Source of the DNA: CAYTLW01 sp964438735
GTDB lineage: Bacteria; Myxococcota_A; UBA9042
Assembly: GCA_964438735.1 (NCBI GenBank)
Contig: CAYTLW010000144.1
Coordinates: forward strand, 1 to 17,585
DNA length: 17,585 nt
Reading direction: 5' to 3'
Position 1 is the stretch's first letter, and each line of letters opens with the position of its first letter. The notes beneath the pieces were generated by a model, which did no database searches, was not told the DNA's origin, and saw only the letters and a program-made list of their open reading frames with translations. Made by a program: the position numbers and the translations under genes. Shown in pieces: positions 1 through 6,541 of this stretch.

Positions 1-609
1 CGCCGCCCCCGCGGCGCGGGCGACTGCGTGCCCGCGACGGCGCCGATCCTTGCTATAGTCCTTCGTGCACGGGTTGCCGTCACTGTAGTCATCGGCCCCG
101 GCGGGCATGCAGGCGCCCGACTTGCAGAGCTTGCCGCAGTTGCCGAAGCCACAGGTCACCGCATCCGGAAGCGGCGCGACGGCGCACTCACCGGCGGTGT
201 TGCAGAGGGTATGTTCGCATTCCTTGAGCGTGACCAGCGGGTTGGTGCACGCAACGTCCTTGTCCAGTTGCTTGAGTTTGCACTTGCCGGTGGCGCATTG
301 CGGCACGCGACAGGGCGTCTTGCCCTTCAGGTCCAGGCAGTCGAAGTCGGTCAGGCATTCGTCGACGGGTTTGGCGGCGTCTTTCTTGGCGGTGTCGTTG
401 CCGGTGGCGTCCTTGACGTCGGCCGTGGCGTCTGAGGCGTCCGTGGCGACGCCGTCATCGGTCGCGTCCATCTGCGCCTGGTTGGCGTAGGCGAAATCGC
501 CCGCATCCATCAGGTCCTGGCCGCAGGCGGCCAGTGTGACGAACAGGAGCAGCGCGGAACAACGTTTCGCACCCGTCCGCCAGGTCGGTGGCAGTCGTGG
601 GTCGGGCAT
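1..609 (-). CDS. Cys-rich lipoprotein, 3' part cut by window edge
   Basis: The frame is open from an ATG at 609 to the first base of the window: 203 codons, no stop, so the C-terminus is missing. The N-terminus has a basic stretch (WRTGAKR), a hydrophobic core (SALLLFVTLAA) and a lipobox LAAC with the predicted lipidated cysteine at residue 29, so an envelope lipoprotein is expected. A D/A/T/K-rich linker follows (about residues 45-80), then a Cys-rich region with pairs such as ECLTDFDC, CRVPQC, CKLKQL, CEHTLC and CGFGNCGKLC. This resembles the cysteine-repeat lipoproteins abundant in Myxococcota and relatives, whose function is unknown. A GGAG lies about 10 nt upstream of the ATG and a plausible promoter lies upstream of that. 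The last ~17 residues lose the Cys pattern and become Arg/Ala-rich, which could be a frameshift or a natural divergence. Confidence 0.75.
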   Translation of the reverse strand, partial: MPDPRLPPTWRTGAKRCSALLLFVTLAACGQDLMDAGDFAYANQAQMDATDDGVATDASDATADVKDATGNDTAKKDAAKPVDECLTDFDCLDLKGKTPCRVPQCATGKCKLKQLDKDVACTNPLVTLKECEHTLCNTAGECAVAPLPDAVTCGFGNCGKLCKSGACMPAGADDYSDGNPCTKDYSKDRRRRGHAVARAAGAA

Positions 610-652
610 GTCGAAGTGTGTCTCCAATCTCCGGCAGTTGGGACTGAGCAAT

Positions 653-681
653 ATCCTATTGGGGCGCAACGGAGGCAGCAA
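653..681 (-). promoter_or_regulatory. Candidate sigma70-type promoter for the lipoprotein gene
   Basis: On the minus strand TTGCTG (681-676) and TAGGAT (658-653) are separated by exactly 17 nt. A start near 646 would give a 5' leader of about 36 nt before the ATG at 609, with a GGAG inside it. The surrounding patch is AT-richer than its neighbours. Pattern match only. Confidence 0.4.
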
Positions 682-770
682 TCCGAATTGGAGAAACCGC
701 TGCCAGTTCGCAGAGGCTCGTGTCGGGCCCGCGTTGTCATGTAGCCGCGAGGACGGCAGGAGTCAGGGCT

Positions 771-1094
771 TCAGTTCGACTGACGCGTCATGGTCGCGAT
801 GAGGCGGCCGGTCGCCGTGGTGCACTCGACGCGAACCTGATCGCCGACCGCAAATTGCTCGAGGAGCGCGAGCGAACCGCTGAATTCGTTGGGGCGGATG
901 GTGTCCGGCTTGTGGGTCTCCCCGTCGGAGAGACCGGCCCGCGCGATGGTGATGGCAAAATACGCCTCTTCGGCGGCCTGCTCCGGACCCAGGCGGGTGC
1001 GCGGCTGGTGTTTGCCGGATTCGCTGATCTCGCCTTCGACCCACAGGGTCACGGGCTCACGTTTGCCGAATAATCGGGACAGGAGACCGGCCAC
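771..1094 (-). CDS. Small hypothetical protein, partner of the upstream cysteine hydrolase candidate
   Basis: A 107-aa protein with a GTG start only 3 nt after the stop of the upstream gene (1098), so the two are probably translationally coupled. It has no signal peptide or membrane segment. It is predicted mostly beta with alternating hydrophobic strands (VTLWVEGEIS, AYFAITIARA, GDQVRVECTTATGRLIATMT), suggesting a small barrel or sandwich fold. I recognise no family. Because it sits directly behind a cysteine-hydrolase-like protein, it could be an immunity protein, inhibitor or chaperone for it; this is inference from position only. Starting upstream of 1094 is not possible without entering the neighbour. 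Confidence 0.65.
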   Translation of the reverse strand: MAGLLSRLFGKREPVTLWVEGEISESGKHQPRTRLGPEQAAEEAYFAITIARAGLSDGETHKPDTIRPNEFSGSLALLEQFAVGDQVRVECTTATGRLIATMTRQSN

Positions 1095-1097
1095 CGC

Positions 1098-1862
1098 CTA
1101 GCCCGCCGTCTCGCCGCCGCCGGGCTCGGTGTCCTCGACGTTCTCGGGCTCGTCCGTCTTCTTCTTCTTGCGATCGCGTTCGAGCTTCTTGTTCATGGCG
1201 TCGCTGAAGCTGTTGGGATTGGCGATGAGCGCGCCCAGTGCGCCGGTGGGCGCCTTCTTGCCGCTGGCCTCCTCGTAGAAGCCCTTGGCGAAGGTGGCGC
1301 AACTATGGCCGCCGTTGAGCCCGAAGAGATTGTAGTTGTCGCCCTGCGATTCGGCCCAGCGCTCGCCTTTGGCCAGCTGATCCTCGTCGATGGGCTCGGT
1401 CAGCGTGCCGGTGGCGCCGCGACTGCCGTCGGGGTGGAGCACGCGTCCGCCGACCGTCTTCCACGGGCGGCTGCGGGGGAAGCTGCGCACGTCCTTGGCG
1501 GTGTATCCCCACGAGTCCTTGCGGCCGTCGGGTTTGCGCACGTCGACCCAGCAGTGGCCCACGTCCAGGTCCTGCCAGAACTCGCTCGAAAACGGGCTGC
1601 CGCCCGAACGCGCCGACAGGGTGACCTCCGCGACCTTGGGCTTGGCGCCCTGCTCGCCGCCACCCTCGTCGGGGGCGGTGATCTCGGTGCTGGACTTGTC
1701 CTCGTCGGGGCTGGTGGCTCGAAGCATCTGGGTCTGCTGGGCGTAGTTGCGCCCCTGCAGCGCCTTCTTGAGCTGCACGCGCTCGCCGCCAGCACCCGGC
1801 GTCGGTCCCATGGGCGCTGCGCCCCCACGGGCTGCGCTGTCGTCTCTACGGTCGTACTTCAT
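1098..1862 (-). CDS. Papain-fold-like (permuted NlpC/P60-type) cysteine hydrolase candidate, possible exported effector
   Basis: A 254-aa protein from the ATG at 1862, chosen because GGAGGATGGAG lies just upstream; in-frame ATGs at 1880 and 1913 are less well placed. No signal peptide is visible. Residues 27-48 (ERVQLKKALQGRNYAQQTQM) resemble the short leader motif of proteins associated with extracellular contractile injection systems, from memory of such families. A charged linker follows. The core has a His motif (VGHCWVDV, H103) followed by a WGYTA strand, then NYNLFGLNGGHSCATF with Cys188, and GFYEEASGKKAP. The order His then Cys, and the C-x-x-F helix, fit the circularly permuted papain-like fold (NlpC/P60, YiiX, LRAT-like). 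Substrate could be a peptide, amide or acyl bond. The C-terminal ~35 residues are highly charged (KLERDRKKKK, then acidic). Family assignment is moderate; export or effector role is inference. Confidence 0.65.
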   Translation of the reverse strand: MKYDRRDDSAARGGAAPMGPTPGAGGERVQLKKALQGRNYAQQTQMLRATSPDEDKSSTEITAPDEGGGEQGAKPKVAEVTLSARSGGSPFSSEFWQDLDVGHCWVDVRKPDGRKDSWGYTAKDVRSFPRSRPWKTVGGRVLHPDGSRGATGTLTEPIDEDQLAKGERWAESQGDNYNLFGLNGGHSCATFAKGFYEEASGKKAPTGALGALIANPNSFSDAMNKKLERDRKKKKTDEPENVEDTEPGGGETAG

Positions 1863-1885
1863 GGCGACTCCATCCTCCATTGAAC
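1863..1885 (-). promoter_or_regulatory. Ribosome binding region deciding the 1862 start
   Basis: The minus strand reads GGAGGATGGAG followed by TCGCC and then the ATG at 1862. The two GGAG cores are well placed for this start. The ATG at 1880 overlaps the first GGAG and has no purine-rich stretch of its own. Confidence 0.5.
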
Positions 1886-1936
1886 CGTAGTTCGACTGCG
1901 CGGCAAAGGTCAACGAAAAGGGGGGTGTGGAGCGAA

Positions 1937-1974
1937 GCGGGCGGGGTCCGGAGGCGACATCGCGCGCCGCCCGC
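1937..1974 (-). terminator. GC-rich hairpin after the fibrinogen-domain gene
   Basis: GCGGGCGG and CCGCCCGC form an 8-bp inverted repeat with a 22-nt loop, about 22 nt downstream of the stop at 1996. A short T run follows only some 17 nt later, so it is not a textbook intrinsic terminator. It could stop or slow transcription between the two minus-strand genes. Confidence 0.3.
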
Positions 1975-1995
1975 AGAGGGGAACGCCACGTCGGT

Positions 1996-4218
1996 TCAAC
2001 GAACCCATAGATTCAGGGCGTAGCCGTCGTTGTGATTGGTGCCGTTGGTGCCGAAGTCATCCTCGCCAGAGGCGTTGAACTTGAAGCTGGCCGCGTTGGC
2101 TTCGGTGACGCCGATGCCGTGATCGGCGCGGGCGCAGTTGTTGCCGCCGCCGCCGATCATCATCACGGCGCCATCGCCGCTGGACCAGTCCGACCAGAAG
2201 CCGATCTTGTTGGCGCCGCCGATGTTGCCGGCGCAGGTGGCGTACTTGAAGCCGTTGGTGCTGCTCCAGTTGCTGCCCAGGGTGAAGTCGCAGGTGCCCT
2301 TGACCGAGTTGTTGCCCCAGACACCCCCGTTCTGGAAGTTGCCGTAACCGGTGATCTTGGCCCGGAAGGTCTTGTCGGCCAGGCAGTTGTTCTTGGTCAC
2401 CAGCAGGCCGATATCAGTTGGGTTGGAGGTGCGGGACAGGCGCATTTCCTTGCCCTTCACCGAGTGGAAGGCCGGGCTGTACATGTCGGCGTTTTCGCTG
2501 CGCGAAAGGGGCGTGCCGACGGCGGCTGTGCGCGTGTACCACCACTCGCCGCTGTCATGCATCCAGTTGGTCGCGTCCTTGTTGGCGAAGCGGGCGATGA
2601 GGGTCCAGCCGCCGCCGTTGGTGGTCATGTCGCAGAAGACCTGGAAGGGTTTGCCTGGCCCCGGGCCGTCGGGATCGATCAGGTAGGGGCCCGTCTTCTT
2701 GGCGCCGGCGAGATCGAACCAGTGGCGGCAGGAGAGCAGGCCGCCCTTGCACTTGGGGTCGCAGCCGTCGCCATCTTTGGTATTGCCGTCGTCACACTGC
2801 TCGACGCCGGGCCAGAGCACGCCGTCGCCGCAGACGTTCTTCTGACAGCCAGCCGTGCAGCCGTCGCCGGATTTGGCGTTGCCGTCGTCGCATTGCTCGC
2901 CGCCGTTGATGACGCCATTGCCGCACAGGGGTTCAGGCAACAGCCGGCGCCAACTGCCATCGCAGTAGTACATGCCGGCGTCCTTGCTGTCCCAGTACTG
3001 CGCGCCGAGGGTGTCCGCGTTGCAGGCGTAGGGCGCGCCGGCCGAACGTTGCAAGCCGAGGCCCGCTGCCGCGGCGACGGGACCGGTCGCGGTGATCTGG
3101 TTGTTGGACTTGACCAGCACGTTGACGCTCCAGGACTTGAGCACGCCATCGTTGCCGTTGTTCAGGAAGCCCTTGTCGATGATGCGCAGGCGCCACTTGC
3201 CCTTGGGGTTCTTGCCCAACCAGGTGCCCAGGTCGCCACTGACCGGCTTGGCCGTGGTCGGCCAGGTCTCGTTGAGCTCTTTGCCCGGCTTGCCTTTGTG
3301 CAGCATGTAGACCGCGTTGTTGGGGTCGTAGAGCATCAATTCGAGCGACGACAGGTCGGAGTTGGTCAGGTGCACCGACACGTTGAGCGCCAGCGCGGTG
3401 CCGAGGTCGGGCACCGTGAGCTGATCGACGGTGCCGACCGGGTTGTTATCCGAGATTGGTTTGGGCGTGTTTCCGCTGGCGATGGGGCCGCCCGCCTTGG
3501 TGGTCAGCGCGCCACCAGAGACCTGCTCCAACGAGCCGCCGCCCACCTGGCCGGCGGGTGTGCAGAGGGGGTTGCCGTCGCCGTCGACGCCACGCATGAC
3601 CTGGTTCTTGCCACAGGCGGCGGGCGCCGGCGCCGCGCCGACGAGCTTGCTGCCATCACCGGCGAAGGATTGCGCCTGCACCTGCTGCGCCGTCACCCCG
3701 CCGGCGACGACCTGCTTGGCCTTGATGGCGTATTTGCCCAGCTGCAGGTCACCGTCGACCTTGAGCCCTCCGATCTTCAAACAGCCCGTGCAGTTGAGCC
3801 CCGATGCGGTCGCTGAACGGGCGACGAATGGCGCCGCGTGAATCCGGGTGCGCTTCATCTCGGGCTCGTTGGCTACCTGCACGCCCAGCCACAGGGCCCC
3901 GCTTGCCAGGGCGGCGGCGATCGGCTTGGCTGAGCCCAGCGCGTGACGGAATCGGCCCTTGGCGACGTTGAGCTTGTCCGCTACCTCCGACCAGGCGGCG
4001 GCGCCGCCGACCGGGTCCTTGTAGAGCTTGAAGGTGACCAGATACGACCCGTCGGGCGCCGACACGCCGCTGGCGTGAAGCCTCCCCTGGACGGCGATCG
4101 TGCCTGGCGACGATGCGTCCGCGACGGACGGCCCCGCCAACGCGACGCAGACGAAGGCAACGAGGGCCAGCATGAGCAGGTCAGCGACGGCGCGCGATGT
4201 GCGTGGGAGCTGGAACAT
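1996..4218 (-). CDS. Secreted multidomain protein: tail-fibre-like, P domain, DUF4215 x2, fibrinogen-like C-terminus
   Basis: A 740-aa protein from the ATG at 4218; an in-frame GTG at 4242 would add 8 residues. The signal peptide is clear: a basic N-region, a hydrophobic core (ADLLMLALVAFVCVALA) and a likely cleavage after SVADA. Residues ~40-135 resemble the 'GRL...G.Y..TFKLY...W.E...' domain seen at the N-terminus of tail-fibre and collar-like surface proteins. A coiled or repetitive spacer follows. Residues ~270-370 match the proprotein-convertase P (Homo B) domain (SSLELMLYDP, WRLRIIDKG, LKSWSVNV). Two DUF4215/Myxococcus-type Cys-rich repeats follow (CGNGVINGGEQCDDGN and CGDGVLWPGVEQCDDGN). 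The C-terminal ~245 residues are fibrinogen-related (YLIDPDG, FQVFCDMTTNGGGWTLIARF, GYALNLWVR). Expected to be surface-exposed or secreted, perhaps glycan-binding. No catalytic domain is visible, so an adhesin role is inferred. Confidence 0.88.
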   Translation of the reverse strand: MFQLPRTSRAVADLLMLALVAFVCVALAGPSVADASSPGTIAVQGRLHASGVSAPDGSYLVTFKLYKDPVGGAAAWSEVADKLNVAKGRFRHALGSAKPIAAALASGALWLGVQVANEPEMKRTRIHAAPFVARSATASGLNCTGCLKIGGLKVDGDLQLGKYAIKAKQVVAGGVTAQQVQAQSFAGDGSKLVGAAPAPAACGKNQVMRGVDGDGNPLCTPAGQVGGGSLEQVSGGALTTKAGGPIASGNTPKPISDNNPVGTVDQLTVPDLGTALALNVSVHLTNSDLSSLELMLYDPNNAVYMLHKGKPGKELNETWPTTAKPVSGDLGTWLGKNPKGKWRLRIIDKGFLNNGNDGVLKSWSVNVLVKSNNQITATGPVAAAAGLGLQRSAGAPYACNADTLGAQYWDSKDAGMYYCDGSWRRLLPEPLCGNGVINGGEQCDDGNAKSGDGCTAGCQKNVCGDGVLWPGVEQCDDGNTKDGDGCDPKCKGGLLSCRHWFDLAGAKKTGPYLIDPDGPGPGKPFQVFCDMTTNGGGWTLIARFANKDATNWMHDSGEWWYTRTAAVGTPLSRSENADMYSPAFHSVKGKEMRLSRTSNPTDIGLLVTKNNCLADKTFRAKITGYGNFQNGGVWGNNSVKGTCDFTLGSNWSSTNGFKYATCAGNIGGANKIGFWSDWSSGDGAVMMIGGGGNNCARADHGIGVTEANAASFKFNASGEDDFGTNGTNHNDGYALNLWVR

Positions 4219-4248
4219 GATGTACCACTCGAAGTTGGACACCGAAGG

Positions 4249-4277
4249 ACTATAGCCGATTCCGCCGGTGTTGCGGA
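4249..4277 (-). promoter_or_regulatory. Possible -10 element of the fibrinogen-domain gene
   Basis: TATAGT on the minus strand (4254-4249), preceded by GC, is a good -10 hexamer in otherwise GC-rich sequence. No good -35 is visible at 16-18 nt. A start about 7 nt downstream falls at the GTG at 4242. Transcription from here would therefore give either a leaderless GTG message or a ~24-nt leader for the ATG at 4218. Confidence 0.3.
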
Positions 4278-4316
4278 ACGAGGCGGCCGGAAGGTCGCGT
4301 ACCTGCGTCGGACCGC

Positions 4317-4345
4317 TTGACAGGGCGGCGGCGGGTGCGCAGCGT
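4317..4345 (+). promoter_or_regulatory. Candidate promoter for the PDZ-domain gene
   Basis: A perfect consensus -35 TTGACA (4317-4322) is followed after 17 nt by CAGCGT (4340-4345), which keeps only the conserved A at position 2 and T at position 6 of a -10. It lies 39 nt before the ATG at 4384, in the divergent intergenic region. GGGTGAG at 4371-4377 is the likely Shine-Dalgarno. Confidence 0.35.
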
Positions 4346-4383
4346 CTGGCCAGGGAACGCGCAGATGCGCGGGTGAGCCAGCC

Positions 4384-6432
4384 ATGACGAGGCGCGACAA
4401 GCTATACGCAGCGGGAATCGGCGCGGTCATCTTGGCCAGCGCGGCTGTGATGTGGCTTGCGTGGACGTTGCCCGGCCCCGTGCCGCAGAGCGACGAGGCC
4501 GAAGTCGAGGATGAATCTGCAGGCGAAGGCACCATCCGGGGCGTCGTCGTAGACATCGCCGGTGAGGGCGTGTCCGGCGCCCGGGTCACCGCTGGTGATC
4601 GGCAGGTGAGCGCCGATGGCGAGGGTCGTTTCGTCTTCGAGGGCCTGGCCGCCGGCAGTTGGCGCCTGGACGCCAGCGCTGAAGGTCTGCTGAGCCCGGG
4701 GCCGAAAGGCGTGCGCGGTCTTGAGGTGGAGCTGCGCCAACGGAACGGGCGCGCAGAGTCCGTCGATGACGTGCGGCTGGTCTTGCGTCGCCCTGGTAGC
4801 ATCTCCGGCCGTGTGGTGGCGCGTGGCGAGGGTGTCGACGGCGTGAAACTGTCGGGGAAATGGCTGTACGCCGAGGGTCTTGGCGGCAAGCTGTCGCCCT
4901 TCGTGCTGGCGGATCTGGGGGCCAGCGGAGCGGACGGGAAGTTCCGCCTGGATGGCCTGGCGCCCGGTCGCTTGCAGCTGGTCGCCCGCTCGCCGCGCGG
5001 CCAGGAGGTGCCCAGCGCGGAGTTGGACCTGGCCGATGGTGCGGTGCTCGACGGCGTGATCATCGATCTCGAACCGACCGGCAAGATCGCGGGCCGGATC
5101 GCGTCCGCCGAGGGCTCGGCCCTGGTCGCCGATGTTCGGGTCACCGCAAATGGTCTGTCGCGGCCGTTGACCGCCCGCAGCGACGCCGAAGGCAAGTATC
5201 GCGTCGAGGGCGTGCCCGCGGGGCGGGTAGAGATCACGGTCACCGCCCCAGGCCGTCGATCGCGGGCGCGCTCGGTCCGCGTGCCGGCCGGCAGGATCGT
5301 GCAGGCGAACTTCGAGTTGCCGGTCGCCTCGGGCATCCAGGGCCGGGTGGTCGACCAGGATGGCAAGGCGGTGCGTCGCGCGGCGGTCATCGTGCGCAGT
5401 CGCAAGGGCGACAAGACGGTGCAGACGGACCATGGCGGCGGCTTTCAACTCGATCCGGCGGGGCTGGATCTGAGCGATGCCACCGCCTACGCCGTGACCC
5501 CCTGGCACGCGCCTTCGCCGCCCGTGGACGTGCGCGGCGACCGGGAGCTGGTCCTGCGGGTCACCGCCGGAGGGCACCTGAGCGGCGTGGTGGTCGATCG
5601 CGCCGGCAAGCCCGTGGGGGGCGCCGCGGTGTCCATCGAGCGCTTCGAAGGCCAGGGACCCGATCCCTTCCGCACGCTGCGGGAGCGCCCATCGGTCACT
5701 CGGGCCGATGGCGCCTTCAAGCTCGGTCCCCTGCGCCCGGGACATTACGACCTGCGGGCCGACCATCATCACCACGCTGCTGGCTTCGTGCGCGGGCTGG
5801 CGTTGAATTCCGGCGATCGGCACGACGGCGTGCGCATCGTCGTGGGCGGCGGCGCGAAGGTGACGGGTCGGGTCACCAACAACGAAGGCGGCAAGCCCAT
5901 CGCCGGCGCCCAGGTCGTGCTGCACGAGCCGGGGTCGAGCATTCCGCCCCGTCGCGCAACCACGAACGCCGATGGACGCTACATCCTGACAGGTCTGAGC
6001 GCGGGCACGCGCACGCTCCGTGTCCAGCATCGCCAATACCTGACCGAGCTCAGCAGTGGCCTGTCCATTCCAGACGAGGGCGAGGTGATTCGCGACGTCA
6101 CCCTGCGACGACGTAAGCCGGGCGAGCGCTTCAGTTTCCAGGGCATTGGCGCCACCCTGGGCCAGAGCAGCAAAGGCATCTTCATCCGCAACACCATGCC
6201 GGGTTCGCCGGCTGAGCAGTTCGGCCTCAAGCACGGCGACGTCATCGTCGGTGTGGACTTTCAGCCGACCACCAACCTGGGCCTGAGTCGGGTGGTGGAG
6301 ATGATCCGCGGCGAGGCCGGCAAGCCGGTGTCCCTGGACATCGACCGGCCCGGCACGGGGCGAATGAGCATCGACGTGGAGCGCGGCAAGGTGACCGTGA
6401 AATCACGTCGCAAGCCGCCCGGCCATCCGTGA
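4384..6432 (+). CDS. Membrane-anchored protein with about six carboxypeptidase-regulatory-like repeats and a C-terminal PDZ domain
   Basis: A 682-aa protein with one N-terminal membrane segment (residues ~9-28, AAGIGAVILASAAVMWLAW) after a basic start. It is therefore probably anchored in the inner membrane with the bulk outside the cytoplasm. An acidic stretch (DEAEVEDESAGE) follows. About six beta-sandwich repeats of the carboxypeptidase-regulatory-like/transthyretin-like type begin near residues 49, 139, 233, 316, 397 and 491; the signature is GxVxDxxGxxVxGAxVxxxxxx...DxxGxFxxxGLxxGxxxLxxxAxG. Residues ~583-665 form a PDZ domain (GIFIRNTMPGSPAEQFGLKHGD, VVEMIRGEAGKPVSLDIDR). No protease catalytic domain is present, so it is likely a scaffold or binding protein. 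A DHHHH cluster near residue 460 may be loop or metal-binding. It stands alone between a divergent promoter region and the selenoprotein gene. Confidence 0.87.
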   Translation: MTRRDKLYAAGIGAVILASAAVMWLAWTLPGPVPQSDEAEVEDESAGEGTIRGVVVDIAGEGVSGARVTAGDRQVSADGEGRFVFEGLAAGSWRLDASAEGLLSPGPKGVRGLEVELRQRNGRAESVDDVRLVLRRPGSISGRVVARGEGVDGVKLSGKWLYAEGLGGKLSPFVLADLGASGADGKFRLDGLAPGRLQLVARSPRGQEVPSAELDLADGAVLDGVIIDLEPTGKIAGRIASAEGSALVADVRVTANGLSRPLTARSDAEGKYRVEGVPAGRVEITVTAPGRRSRARSVRVPAGRIVQANFELPVASGIQGRVVDQDGKAVRRAAVIVRSRKGDKTVQTDHGGGFQLDPAGLDLSDATAYAVTPWHAPSPPVDVRGDRELVLRVTAGGHLSGVVVDRAGKPVGGAAVSIERFEGQGPDPFRTLRERPSVTRADGAFKLGPLRPGHYDLRADHHHHAAGFVRGLALNSGDRHDGVRIVVGGGAKVTGRVTNNEGGKPIAGAQVVLHEPGSSIPPRRATTNADGRYILTGLSAGTRTLRVQHRQYLTELSSGLSIPDEGEVIRDVTLRRRKPGERFSFQGIGATLGQSSKGIFIRNTMPGSPAEQFGLKHGDVIVGVDFQPTTNLGLSRVVEMIRGEAGKPVSLDIDRPGTGRMSIDVERGKVTVKSRRKPPGHP

Positions 6433-6532
6433 CGTCTCCCGCCAGCACGTCCTGCTGTCATAAACGGCCACCGCCGGCGCCCTGGACAGCCCGCCCCGCC
6501 ATGCTCCACCCTGCCGGACGAGACCCGACTAC

Positions 6533-6537
6533 GGAGG
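6533..6537 (+). promoter_or_regulatory. Shine-Dalgarno GGAGG of the selenoprotein gene
   Basis: GGAGG ends 4 nt before the ATG at 6542. A strong site here, 27 nt before the in-frame TGA, shows that translation is meant to begin upstream of the TGA. This supports recoding rather than a late start at 6596. Confidence 0.65.
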
Positions 6538-6541
6538 CCAT

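Noticed and set aside
52..65. GCTATAGTCCTTCG also present on the minus strand at 4256-4243
   Set aside because: A 14-bp match is expected about once by chance in a window this size, and the first copy lies inside a gene on the opposite strand.
2032..3816. 594-codon open frame on the plus strand opposite the fibrinogen-domain gene
   Set aside because: Antisense shadow of a GC-rich gene: Val/Ala/Gly-rich with no domain, while the minus strand shows clear multidomain homology.
5764..5778. DHHHH cluster in the PDZ protein as a metal-binding site or tag
   Set aside because: Four histidines in a loop of a beta-sandwich repeat are not enough to claim a function.
4402..6234. 610-codon minus-strand frame opposite the PDZ protein gene
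   Set aside because: No recognisable domain; His/Arg/Ala-rich composition typical of antisense frames; the plus frame has repeats and a PDZ domain.
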